Source of the DNA: Dicaeum eximium
Taxonomy: Eukaryota; Chordata; Aves; Passeriformes; Dicaeidae
Length of the DNA stretch: 64,000 bases
Assembly: GCA_013396995.1 (NCBI GenBank)
Contig: VWZP01009950.1
Span: 124,001 to 188,000 of the forward strand
Direction of reading: 5' to 3'
The notes under the pieces are model-generated. The model did not search any database and had not been told where the DNA came from. It saw only the letters and a list, made by a program, of their open reading frames with translations. Shown one piece after another: positions 50,626 to 61,584 of this stretch (the first letter of the stretch is position 1; each line of letters opens with the position of its first letter). A program made the translations under genes and the position numbers.

Positions 50626-50870
50626 GAACAAGGGGTAACAGCTTCCAGTTGGCAGAGGGCAGGGTTAGATGGGCTATTGGGAAGGAATTCCTGAGGGTGC
50701 TGAGCCCTGGCACAGGTGCCCAGAGAAGCTGTGGCTGCCCCTGGATCCCTGGAAGTGTCCAAGGCCAGGCTGGATGGGGCTTGGAACAACCTGGGATAGT
50801 GGGAGGTGTCCCTGCCAAGCTGGATGGGCTTGTTGGGAGCTGGATCCCTTCCAACCCAAACCATGCTGGG
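50626..50870 (+). mobile_element. CR1 LINE 3' fragment
   Basis: GAACAAGGGGTAACAGCTTC, AGAGGGCAGGGTTAGATGGG, GGAAGGAATTCCTGAGGGTG, GCCCAGAGAAGCTGTGGCTG, CCAAGGCCAGGCTGGATGGG and GGATCCCTTCCAACCCAAAC. Plus orientation, last about 245 bp of the element. Open frames over it on both strands are repeat-derived. Confidence 0.95.
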
Positions 50871-51584
50871 ACTGGAAAATAGCTGTAAGTTCCTGGTTCA
50901 TTATTCCTAGCAGAATGAGTTTGAGACAAACAGTACATTTCACTCTGAAGAAGGAAGAAGGGTCATGTTGTGCCCAGGACAGGCCACATGATTTGAGCAG
51001 GAAGGTAAATGACTGAACAATGGGGTGATGAGTTTGGAGACAAAGAACTGGACATTGTAACTGCACAGCTTCCCTAATTTCATCAGCCATGACTAACACA
51101 CGAGTTCTTGCATGTTCCTAAAGACAAATCTTCAGATTGTCACTCTTTAGTGAGTGACATTGATGATCTTGCCTCTTGTAGGCTGATGAAGTGAGAGCCA
51201 CTCTGACTTGGGGTTGTTCTTGGACTCCCCCCATTATCTGATGTACAGATCTTGATGTACATCTCCAGAGGGCACCTGGGACACCATCTGAGGACCCACC
51301 CCATTTTTGGCTTCGGTATCAGTCCTTAGTCCCACATTTTGGTTCCTTGACTGCTTAGTCCTTTTCTCCAACCTTCCTCGTTTCACATTATTATTTGGAT
51401 TTTTTTACATGTAGCAGATTCTTTTGTGGTTTCACCTGCTTGCACTGAGAGACTTTTATTTCTCTTGATGATTCAGAATTTTTTTAAGAATTATTCCTCT
51501 CCCTAATTTATAACATATAGAGTTATCTTTTAGTGACTCACTAATCTTTTTTAATTTCAGGGTGTCTCATAGTTCCTTCTGCCT
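50871..51584. other. Pyrimidine-rich non-coding DNA
   Basis: No gene recognised. The C/T-rich character on the plus strand starts here and continues to about 53.3 kb, possibly reflecting old LINE sequence (see the next entries). Confidence 0.45.
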
Positions 51585-51700
51585 CACCTTGCTCAGTACC
51601 TTTCATGATTCTGTATTTAATACTGTTAACTCTCCTCCTTTCCCCCAGACTCCTGACTGGCACTGTTGTTCCAGCACCACTGTTTTCCTTACACAGGTGA
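51585..51700 (+). mobile_element. Possible L2-type LINE reverse transcriptase remnant (upstream block)
   Basis: TTTAATACTGTTAACTCT (from 51616) translates FNTVNS, like the FDTVNH-type block of L2 reverse transcriptases. It is followed by a GGCACTG...TTCC...TTACACAGGTGAG stretch where L2 elements encode a GTA-SWF-YLTGR-type segment. The frame is broken. It lies about 800 bp before the FYADE box, where about 285 bp would be expected, so an insertion or chance similarity must be allowed for. Confidence 0.3.
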
Positions 51701-52384
51701 GTTTGTATTCCTAACATACAGACTCCTTAATCCCTTCATTTCAATTTTTGTTATTCTTCCTTCACAGTCAAGTACTTCGTTTATGCTTTATGTGTTTCCA
51801 TCAGCCTGCCAAACCCAGCTGAGTGCCAGGGCCTTCCTCTGCATCTATTTTCTTTTACAACTCACTGGAGGAGCTTTCTTTCTCCTGTCTCTTCTCAGGA
51901 ACAGCTACTGCTGCTAGTTTTCTTTAAGGTTTAGCCACTCACTGCACAGATCCATCTCTCATCCTGTCCAGCTACTTTCTTTTTTCACTGTGACTTACTC
52001 TTAGTCCACATTTCTCTTTCTCTTTTTTGTCTTCCCCTCCATATTAACACAGTCTAAAATTATATTGTGTTCCTCAAATTTAGTCCAAAGTGCACCACAG
52101 CCTGGTTTTCTTCTGTTTTTAACAAGAGAGAACTGCTTCAGCAAGCCTAAAATACGATGTTTTGATCAAAGATTGCAGCCTTTGCCACATGCTTTCTCAT
52201 AGGCAATGCTGATCAGTCCTTCACCCTTCTGTGACAGTTTGTATTTCCTTGTTATTGCACAGTCCCTGTCTCTGCAGTTACCGTCCCAGCTCCTTGCATC
52301 ATCATTTTTGTAGATATTTTCCATGCTCCTTCCTGTAGTTTGTAGGAATGCTGTGTTGCTTTTGACTGTCTTCTCTCTGTGAAT

Positions 52385-52640
52385 CACATCACTGGGTGAC
52401 CTCCTCTCCTCAGACACGGTCAGGTGCTATTTTTATGCAGATGAGTTGCAAATCTGTTTGTCAGCCCAGGGTTTGTTTGCCTCTGTTCAGGCGTGTATTT
52501 CATCTCGCATCTCCAGCACTTCTGACCTGACAGCTTGTGATAACAAAGGCAAAGCAGAGCTCTGTATCTCCCTTGGAAAATTCTCTTGTGTCCCTCACTT
52601 CTTATCCCACCTTCAGCATATTGCCATCCACAGTCAGTGA
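52385..52640 (+). pseudogene. Decayed L2-clade LINE reverse transcriptase fragment
   Basis: TCACTGGGTGACCTCCTCTC gives TSLGDLL, and after one frameshift TGCTATTTTTATGCAGATGA (52425 on) gives CYFYADELQICLSA. That is the palm-domain F/YADD box followed by the QLYLS-type strand of L2-like reverse transcriptases, with the second aspartate of the catalytic pair changed to glutamate. Downstream, VQACISSRIS and KAELCISLGKFS line up with the conserved IxACxxDIxxW and KTELLxIPGKxS-type segments. CR1 has FADDTKL at this site, so this is not a CR1 copy. A frameshift and missing parts make it a dead fossil. L2 relics are known to be rare and old in birds. The outer limits are uncertain. Confidence 0.6.
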
Positions 52641-53576
52641 TGGTTGTTATCTAGACACGTTCAGTTATGAATTCTTCTGCTCAAACTGTAGAGCCACAGT
52701 TATCTCTCCCATCATCTACAATGGTTGTCCCCAGTGTCATTTTTCCCCTGCCTTCCATTTAGATTCTTTCTAGATCTCACTGCCTTCAGCTGTGCACAGA
52801 AAGGCATTCTGCATTTTCCAAGTTACACTTTGATTATTTAATTGCCTTCCTTGCCATCACCAGTAAGGGGCTGCTCCACTCCTGATGGGATCATCTTTAT
52901 CTGGCTCTGTTGGGCTCACTGGAGTAGAATTTTTGTTTGCTTCAACTTATCAGTGCATGGTTTCATGCTCTTTTCATCTATAAAGCTGTTGAGACCCCTC
53001 TTACGTAGCTGGGAGTCTACCTTAATTTCCTCTAGTTCTCTAGAAAGTTTTCCTAACTGTTCTTTTCCCAGTATTTCTTTCTTTATGCTTTGATGCTTTC
53101 TCAAACACCCCTACTCTCTCACTTCAAATTTAATTTCTTAATCTTGTGGCTGTGAGACTTTTTCACATATCCTTGCATAAATATCTCTTTAGTTTTCCAT
53201 CTGTGCAGCATTTGTCTAATCTTTTTAATAAGATAAGGGCAAGAACTACCTTTTACTGTTCTCTTTTACTGGTATTTTTAATGCTATATTAATGCTGTAG
53301 ATATTTAAACCATTATCAGTAATACCTGATAGGTTTTCTTTTCTCTTTTCAAATACACTTTAATGGGTTTTAGGTGTAATTGTTAAAATGAAGATGATAA
53401 TATACTAGAAATAAAATACACCTGCTGCAATTAAATTGCACAGAGATGGGTGAATGGGAAGCAATTGCAAACCCTGCTTGTGTAGGCAGACTGTGCCCAT
53501 GGCTTTGGGAAGCTGGCAAGGTCATTTAAGAACAAGAAAGCCAATACTGGCTATGATACATAAGTAATCAGAAAAG
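52641..53576. other. Pyrimidine-rich DNA, possibly the rest of the old LINE
   Basis: The plus-strand C/T bias continues to about 53.3 kb, but I cannot align a definite reverse transcriptase or 3' end motif. No gene recognised. Confidence 0.35.
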
Positions 53577-53733
53577 GAGCATGGCCTTAAAGCCCATCCA
53601 GTCCCACCCTCTGGACCTGGACACCTTCCACTATCCCAGGTTGCTCCAAGACCCATCCTTGGACATTTCCCGGGATGGGGCAGCCACAGCTTCTCTGGGC
53701 AACGTGAGCCAGGGCCTCCCCACCCTTCCTAAT
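53577..53733 (-). mobile_element. CR1 LINE 3' fragment
   Basis: ATGGCCTTAAAGCCCATCCA, GGACACCTTCCACTATCCCA, GGTTGCTCCAAGACCCATCC, GATGGGGCAGCCACAGCTTC and CCCCACCCTTCCTAATGC. CR1 in reverse complement with a small deletion in the usual CAGCCTGGCC block. Confidence 0.93.
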
Positions 53734-54264
53734 GCAAGCATAGTTTTGTTATAATTTAATAATTCCTTTTACCTGTGTCCTACCTATTATTCTCACATAG
53801 GAGTCTTTCCCTGTGAGGGATTTAGCAGAAGATCTGTCTCAAATCTAATTGTCTCCTTGGAGATGATGTGGTTTGGGAGTATGGAATGAATGGATGAAAG
53901 GAATAGTACCCAGGCACCAAGATCAGCACAGATTGATTCAAAAACTGGAGCCAAAGCAGCTTAATTACTAATTGTGATGCATAATAGCTTCCCTAATATT
54001 TCCTCAATACTTCAGGACTTCAAGTAGCACCTCTGAGCTGGCCATTACTGCTCACAATAATGTTTTTGAGATTGTGATAAGCAGCTGTGTGACAACATCA
54101 GCCCAACAATTTATGGTGGTAAAGAAATGCAAATCAAACATGAAGAATTCTTAATAAAGAAATAGAGGATGAAGCAGTGACATCACTGGATACTCTTTGC
54201 CAACAACTGGAGTTAATTTGTACAGTTGTATTCCTCACACCTCAAGGACAATGCACTGGATCCA

Positions 54265-54360
54265 TAAGCTGTCCAGAGAGGAGCAACAGGGCTGGTCAAA
54301 TGCTGCTTTATAGGGAACAACCAAGTAAGCCAGGGGTTTTCAGCCTGGAATACAGGTGGC
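54265..54360 (+). mobile_element. CR1 LINE fragment (ORF2 end region)
   Basis: GTCCAGAGAGGAGCAACAGG, GCTGGTCAAATGCTGCTTTA, and GCCAGGGGTTTTCAGCCTGG match the CR1 block GTCCAGAGGAGGGC...GGTTGTTCAGCCTGG in order. It is diverged and truncated at both ends. Confidence 0.6.
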
Positions 54361-54405
54361 TATAGCATTCATTAGGAGGAGTGAAGAAGGGTTGGGGTCT
54401 TTTTC

Positions 54406-54490
54406 AGTGGTGTTTTTTTTGTTTTGATTAGATTAGATTTTTTTGTTTTTGTTTGGTTGGTTTAGTTTTGTTGTTTTTTTGGGGGGGAAG
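54406..54490. repeat. T/G-rich low-complexity tract
   Basis: T runs of 6-8 separated by G and GATTAGATTAGA, ending in a G8 block near 54481-54487. Simple sequence only. Confidence 0.85.
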
Positions 54491-57379
54491 GATTGGTTTG
54501 ATTCTTTTTTGCTGTCTTTTCTAACAGAAGAACTAGAAGGGATGAAATTAAACCAACAAGAGGCATGTTGAAAGCAAACATAAAAGACTGGTCATTCTTG
54601 TATTGTGGCTATTTGCAGAGGCTCAACAGGAGATTAGACAAAGCTCATGGAACAGAGGTTTCTGGAGTTCCCAGAACGTGTCTCCAGCTCAGGAAGTCTC
54701 TGAGCTGCCAGTGCCTGACAGCTGGGGGTAACAATTCCCATTCTCCCCTAGACACCCACTCCTGGCAGCAGTCACACACAGCATGGAGGGTGTGTGGCTC
54801 TGAGCAGAGCTGTGGCACTGGTTTGCCAGCACATTCAGGCGTTATGGGCTGCAGTATTTTATTAAGACTAAGTTGAAAGAATGCACTTGGTTATGATCAG
54901 TAATGAGTTTTCATTTTTAAAAATCTCTTTTTTATTCTTTGGACACTGCATGGGTGGCATATTTTCATTTGCACTGTGGTGAAGAGGGGGAAGATGTATT
55001 TTATTTTCCTCTTTGAGAGTAGAGTGATCATTTTTCACTCTAACAGGTTTTCTTTAAAGCAGTAACACTCAGCTTGTTATAGTTTTCATCAATCAGTTAC
55101 AGGCTGTGTGGCTGCTTCACATTTCTTCCAAGTAACAAGGTCTTAATAATCAAATTAATGTTGATCGTCTTACTTTCTTTGTCTGACATAATTTGCCTTA
55201 GTGGGTAATCTGAGGCTTTGTTAATGATGAACTTGAAGGTTGAAGGTTCCCCATTTTTGCTTAATTATATCCATAATCCACCAATTGAAAGCTATATATT
55301 CCCTGTGTTGTAACAGACATCAGGGTTTTCCAGTGAAGAATTTAATTCAGGTGGTGCCTCTTCTATTTAGAAGAAGAAAGAAGAGCTCAGGAATTTGCAG
55401 TGTTGCATAATAGTTACATTTTTTTAAAAGCATACAAGCCCCAAACAGATTGGCATTGTAGTATAGAAGCTTACACTCATTTTTCACAGATCAAATGAGA
55501 ATAAGTAAATTTACATTAACTTTAATGCCTGAACTAGCAGCACAGCTACTTTAAATTCAGTAGAAGAGAGACAAAGCAGATATTCATATCTAAGCATCAA
55601 GGTAAGAACATCCCAGGTGGAAAGTGAAAATTAATGGAGGTATGACAATTCACAACAGCTCTTATATTTGTGTTTATAGTTTGTTTTCCTGCACCACTCA
55701 GTTAAAGGAATTAAGGTTGTATTTTGTCTCTATCTTTAGCTTTTGTGAATGTGATTTCAGAGCATCTATTACCATTAGTTTGAAAATAGCTTTTTGTTTT
55801 CATTTCTGGGATTGTCATGTTTTAGACATAGTTTTCCTCCTCTTGTATGCGTAAGTAATACAGTCTGTTTCTTTGGAAGTAAAATAAAAATAAATGTTAT
55901 AACTCCTGAATGAACTGAAGCCATGAAAATGTATTTGGTGATGAACAACTACAGAGATCCTCATCATTCCTGAGGTGGGCTGGGAATTTAATCTGGCCTT
56001 GGCTGGTCTGTGCTATGCCAGTGTATGACATAGTATCCCTGAAAGTTGTAATACATCCCACAGGCTCGTTGGCCTGATTGAACTGAGAGACAAAACTAGA
56101 GAAACAATCTGCTGAGAGTATTGAAAATTGTCATTTTGGTAATTTTTCATATTAAAAACTCCTTGCTTTAGCAATTCTGGGCAAACTGTTGCTATTTAAA
56201 GACTGTTGGCTGGAGATGGTAAATCAACTAACCCTGTTTTGCTGGTAGCTAGTCCCAAGACTGTGAATTCATACAGGTTTTCACTTTTAGGCTTGCACTT
56301 TACAGTGACCCTGTGCTGAGGTTCTTTTTCTTGGCAATCAAAATGCCTTTTTCTAGTTATTTAGCTACCAGCAGAAAACAACCTGTAGCATTAAATCTGA
56401 GTTTGCCTGTAAAAGTCAACGAAGCAGCTGTTGTCTGTTTTACACAAATGACCAAAGAAGCTACTCTATGATCAGAAAGTTCCCTTGTCCATTTTCTTTT
56501 ATCAGGTTTGTACTTGTTTTGTTACTATCAGAACAGAGCAAAATGAGATTACATGAGGAGAAGAACTTGTTATCCTGATTATTCTACTAGTTTTTTAAAA
56601 ACCAGAACATTTGATTAAGAACTTGACTAATTTAAAAATGGCTTTTGAATGGACACAGTTAACGAGTGATAAGCTGTAAAGAATTAAATGGTTTTCTTTG
56701 CAGGTCCCAAGGCCCTTTCAACACAAAGATGAAGTTTGAAAAGACAGGGGAGAGATGCAGAAAGCTTGAATACATTGTATTAGTTACCTCCTTTTTGTTT
56801 CCCTTTTCCACAGAGGCCAATAAGGCTGTCAGATTGATGTAAAACTTGTTGCTAGTTAAATTACAGCATGTAGACTTACATTAGTACATAGTGCTGAAAA
56901 TGAAAAATAGCCCATTGCAGAGCAGCTGAAATTTGTTTTATTTTTACAGCTGGTTTTCTTACAAACTTCGTTACAAGTTTTCCTCACTTTTTGGAGTAAA
57001 AGAAATATGTGAAAAATGGGAGGTTTTAAAAAAAGACACAGAGAACATTCTTACCTTTCCCATTATAGTATCTAAGAATATAGAAATTGCTTCGAGGAAA
57101 AATGTGCTGCTCTAAAGATCAGGCTTAGTCTCTTGGGGTTTGCTTTTAAGGAAGTCTGGAATGTAAAAGAATCCTGAAAAGATGATAACAAATCCCCTTT
57201 TGTCTTAGAAGAACAAATTATCTCTTGTTCTTGCATTTACTTGTGTAAAGGCCAAAGCAATAATTAATAATAGAAACTTTTTCAATCAAAATTCACTAAT
57301 TTTATTTTAAGATTGGCTTAAACCTTTTTTAATGTTAACTTTGTAAATAATTATTGGATGAGCTGTAAGCTGATTCAGA

Positions 57380-57582
57380 TTTAGATTGGATATTAGGGAA
57401 AAGAATTTTCATGGAAAGATTTTTAAAGTGATGGAAGGGGCTGCCAGGGCTGTGGTGGAAGTGGTCAAAAACACATGGATGTGGCACCTGGGGCCATGGT
57501 TTAGTGATGAACGTGGTGGTGCTGGCTTGGTGGTTAGGCTTGATGATATTAAATGGCTTTTCCAACCTTCATGATTCTATGT
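57380..57582 (+). mobile_element. CR1 LINE 3' fragment (same subfamily as 31657)
   Basis: TTAGATTGGATATTAGGGAA, GGGGCTGCCAGGGCTGTGGT, ACATGGATGTGGCACCTGGG, GCCATGGTTTAGTGATGAAC, GGTTAGGCTTGATGATATTA and TTTTCCAACCTTCATGATTC, ending in TGATTCTATG. This is a complete 3' terminal segment including the ATTCTATG tail unit. Confidence 0.95.
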
Positions 57583-59189
57583 CTCTAACTCAAAATACTC
57601 TTACTGTTTCCTCAAAAAAAAAATCCATCTGAAAACCTACATTTCAGTCTGAATGAATGATTTCAGAACTTCCATTTGGGTGAAAAATAGTTCTTTTAGG
57701 TGAAGATCCAGACTGTTTACTTGTGAGATATGTGAATTATGGGTGTAGTGTGTAACAGAATTCACCATGCCGAACCCAACATTTGGGCTGTTTTGTTTGT
57801 TTGTTTGTTTTTAAAGACCTTTTAGAGTCTGCTTTTAACATTCTGTGTTCTTTACAAATTAGAAAGTGAGATTTATGTCACTTCTTAGTGTTTGTGCCAT
57901 AGGGTGCAGTTCTAGAATTTTGCTTTCCCTTTCCCAAAACTGTAATTTTTAAACTTTTCTTGTGACTCCTTAGAACTGGACCATGGGTTCTCTTGGCTTC
58001 CCTGACCACAGGAGAAAAAAAAAAGGTTTAAAACATGCAGCACATGGTTTCTATGCTCCAATCAGCCTGTAGGGGTAAAATTGACCATATCTTGTAGGTT
58101 TTAAATAGAATCATCAAATCTTTTAGGTTCCAAAAGGCCTTAAGGATCATCAGCCCTTAGCACAGCACTGTCAAGGCCCCTACCAAACCTTATCCCCCTG
58201 TGCCACATCCCCCACTTTTAAATAATCAGGAAATAAATTGCAACAGCAGTAATAAAAGTGTCCTACTCCCTACAGATCCAGAAGAGTGCATTAAATAAGG
58301 AGAAGGAACATGTATTACAGGATATATTCCATGGGCAGCATGTTTTCCATAGTTGGGTTTTTGGGTTTTTTTAATTCCACACAAAGGGCTCTGTGGTTTT
58401 TCTGAGCACAGATGCCTTTCAAGTTGTGCCACCCAATAACTTGAGAATGCTGGGATGAGGAATCCTTGTCCAGTGGAGGTAATTGGAGGTCCTTCAGTGA
58501 AATAAGGTATCTTTGAAGTGACTGTCTTGTTAACTTCTCACTTAGCACATCAAAGTAAGGGAAAGACGCTTTTTTTTCTTGTAAATGCAAATTGTGGTTT
58601 TTGACTGTGATGTCCTGCTTCAAAACACTGCAGATGTTGCAGGTGATTCCCATGGTGAAGGTTTTGTCTTTGGTTATGCAGGAGTAGCTTTCAGTTTTTA
58701 ATGGAAGTGTTGGACTTTGGTGATCTCACTGCAGCAAATTGCGTATGAAAATTGAATTCTCACTGGATCTTCCTTTTGTGGTGTTTTGCTAAACAAAAAC
58801 TGAAGTATTTTCCTTCTTAATCGTAATGTCAAGATCATAGACTGAATATTGCAGACAGTTTAATGTTCAAAATGTCTGGGTTTCTGTTGGTTTACTGTAA
58901 GATGTTATTAAGTTTTCCCAGTGATGCTTAAAATGGTTGTACAATAAATTGAGGTGTCTTAGTTAAATTATGTTTCTAGACTCCCTGGGCATTTTGGTTA
59001 GTTGTCCTTTCTCCAGACTTCTACTCTGTGCTGTAAAGCAGCATAATTTATCCCAGTGGATCTTTACATGCAGGAGGCATTATAGGAACCTTTTGCTTTT
59101 CCTTCAGAACCCTTTCATCTTGGGAGGGAAGCATTCTCAGCGCTGCTGTTGTCAGTGCCTGTGTTGAAAATGCCACGTGAGAGCTGATG
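57583..59189. other. Unique non-coding DNA
   Basis: Contains a (TTTG)4 run near 57789-57810 and the CR1 remnant at 58105. The minus frame of 112 codons at 58315-58653 has no domain. No gene recognised. Confidence 0.5.
58105..58212 (-). mobile_element. CR1 LINE 3' fragment (same subfamily as 31657)
   Basis: TAGAATCATCAAATCTTTTA, GGTTCCAAAAGGCCTTAAGG, ATCATCAGCCCTTAGCACAG, CACTGTCAAGGCCCCTACCA and CCCTGTGCCACATC follow the reverse complement of the subfamily with the GGCACxTGGGGACATGGTTTAG block. It is only about 525 bp from the oppositely oriented copy at 57380. Confidence 0.85.
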
Positions 59190-59402
59190 CCCAGGAGTTC
59201 CACCTGAACATGAGACACAACTTCTTTCTGTGCAGTGACCAAGCAGTGAACAGAGAGGCTGTGGAGTGCCTCACTGGGCATATTCCAGACCTGTCTGGAC
59301 ACAATCCTGTGTCCTGTGCTCTGGGATAGCCCTGCCTGAGCAGGGAGGTGAGGGCAGAGCAGCCTGTGTGGTCCCTTCCAGCCTGACCCATTCCATGATT
59401 CT
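59190..59402 (+). mobile_element. CR1 LINE 3' fragment
   Basis: CCAGGAGTTCCACCTGAACA, TGAGACACAACTTCTTTCTG, AGAGGCTGTGGAGTGCCTCA, CCTGTCTGGACACAATCCTG, TAGCCCTGCCTGAGCAGGGA and GGTCCCTTCCAGCCTGACCC, ending in CCATGATTCTGAG. Complete 3' end in plus orientation. The minus-strand frame of 152 codons across it (59048-59506) is repeat-derived. Confidence 0.93.
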
Positions 59403-61249
59403 GAGAGAAGTGTTGTCTCTGTAGTCTGGGAGAGGTAGGGAGAGAAGGGAGGATACATTCCTAAAATTGCAGGAAGCAGAAGCACTAAAAAAACTGGGGG
59501 AACCAAACCAACAAAACTTCCAACATGGAATACCAGTGAGGGTTAATTACTCTTGCAAAAGCTCATCAATGGAGGCCACTCCAGATTCAGCATCAGTGTC
59601 TCTTGTACCCCTCTATTGTTGCTGCCCAGTGGGTGAATCAGGACTCTTTGACTCCAATATCAGAAGGTTTGATATGATTTATTTTGGATTTTGGGCTATA
59701 TGTGCCCAGGTACTGAGCTAACATGCTTTCTACTTCATGCTCAGTACAAGAATGCCAGAATGCTTAGAATTCAAAGATAACAGTTGTCCACATCACTGGT
59801 TAAGAAAGAGAGATCCACATCCCCCATATGGGAGACAGGGTAGCTAAACACCACCTGTTCTTGAAACACACAGCTCAGAGATGTGTTCATCAAATTTGTG
59901 TTGGAGAAAATGAACTTTCCCGTGGAAAGAAAAATTCATCAAGTTTGCACCCACGAAACTCCTAAAATATTGTAACTACACCCCTTACCCACCAGGGTTC
60001 TCCATGTAAATCATGCTGCTCCTGCAGGTGCTTCTGTGGGCATCAATAGCTCTTTGAAACCCTAAAAATCTGCAAGCTTTTTGAAACCTTAAAACTCTAC
60101 AAGGTCATCAGGAGCCATGCAGGTCCCTTGGAAAGCGTGGGATCATGGAATGCACCATGGTGGGTCACAGCTGCTGAGCTCCACTACCCCAGACAGCTGC
60201 AGTGATGGGCAGCCATCAAGGCCATTTGGAAATTATCTTGGATACTGGAACCTGCTCAGCATCAAAAAGCTCCAGTGCCTTATCTCAGAGTGATGAGTCC
60301 TGTGCAAAATTGAATTGCAGCTTGAATACAAGATGTGCTTCCTCCCCCCCTGTTTCAGGACATATTTCTGATCTGCCTGCTTTGCTTAGTGAAGGTGAGC
60401 ACCATCTCAGTGTCCTACAAATAATCATTACCTTTCTCTTGAGCTCAGATTTAATAGTACTTCATCCAGATACTGTGATGGAAATTCAGCTAGCTGGATG
60501 AATTTATTTCTTTCATTATAAGAATGTGAACCTCTTAGCAAGTTGCAAAGCATCTATGAAATTACAAAACAAAATCTGTGCTCGGGCCATAGAATGATGA
60601 CTTCAGTCTCATAGGTTTTGTGGTGATTATTGGACTATTGATTTTGGATCATGAAATGGAAAGTCCAAAAACCAGTGAAGTAAGACGTATAGAACTCTTT
60701 TTTTTCCTTTTTTTTTTTTAATTATCCTATCTTTAGACTTCTGCCTTGTTATCCTAAATATCCTTCTAGCTATCTGTTTTAGATTTTTGTTGGTTTTTTT
60801 TTTTTTTAAGTTTTCATGAAGACATGCTTTTAATCAATTGAAATAGTGACAAGAGACACTGTTTTATATTCCATAGAGTTACTTTAGAGCTCGGGGTCAG
60901 GGGAAGAATGTACAATAGTAGTAGTCAATAAAAAGCATTCACTGACCCATCAGTCAGTGTTTCAGTGCTGGCTTGGGCAGGTAGAACAAGCTCCTGAAGT
61001 GATCAGTGACAGTTTCCAGGTAACTTGTATGATGAATATACACCAACTCTCACTTTTATGGAGTCAGGAATTCCAGTGTTCAGAGACACTTGAAGCTACA
61101 AACTGATTCCTTGCCTGGCTCGATGCATTCCATCATCTTTCTGGATGTACAAAGTTGCTCAGCTGTGAATTTGCAGTTGAGGCTGTTGAAAAGAACTTGT
61201 GATGGAATGGCATGGGACAGAGGAGTTACACATCTGCTCATCTTTTAAA
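59403..61249. other. Unique non-coding DNA
   Basis: No gene recognised. T-rich tracts at about 60701-60720 and 60795-60810. Confidence 0.55.
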
Positions 61250-61584
61250 GACTTCCAGGGCTGGCAATTCCACCCCTTGCCTGGCACCTTTCAGTGAAGA
61301 ATTTTTCCCTAAATTAGGAAAGAGGCCATTTCCTCTCATCCTGTTGCTTGTTATTTGGGAGCAGAGCCCAACTGACCCCCAGCTGGCTGCACCCTCTTGT
61401 CAGGGAGTTGTAGAGAGTGAGAAGGCCCCCTCTGAGCCTCCTTTTCTGAGCTCCTCAGCTGCTCCTGGTGCTCCAGCCCCTTCCACAGGTCCTTCCCTGG
61501 ACATGCTCCAGCCCCTCAGTGTCCTTCCTGAATACAGGGGCCCAGAACTGGACACACAATGGGAGCTGGCCACAGTGGTGCTGT
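61250..61584 (-). mobile_element. CR1 LINE fragment, about 335 bp
   Basis: GACTTCCAGGGCTGGCAATT, CTTTCAGTGAAGAATTTTTC, GAGGCCATTTCCTCTCATCC, TTGTTATTTGGGAGCAGAGC, GGAGTTGTAGAGAGTGAGAA, CTGGACATGCTCCAGCCCCT and GGGGCCCAGAACTGGACACA. CR1 in reverse complement. It lacks the very 3' tail and extends into the ORF2 end. The 150-codon open frame at 61212-61664 crosses it on the antisense strand and is not a gene. Confidence 0.93.

Larger units (their letters stand above)
53734..57379. other. Unique non-coding DNA
   Basis: Apart from the CR1 remnant at 54265 and a T/G-rich tract at 54406-54490, no element or gene is recognised. The stretch 55130-55320 is repeat-free and TAAT-rich. Open frames (54565-54876, 103 codons) have no domain. 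Confidence 0.5.

Noticed and set aside
50484..51099. Overlapping frames of 99-141 codons on both strands
   Set aside because: They overlap the CR1 copy at 50626-50870; proline/glycine-rich translations are typical of CR1 3' sequence.
59048..59506. 152-codon minus-strand frame
   Set aside because: It runs antisense through the CR1 copy at 59190-59402.
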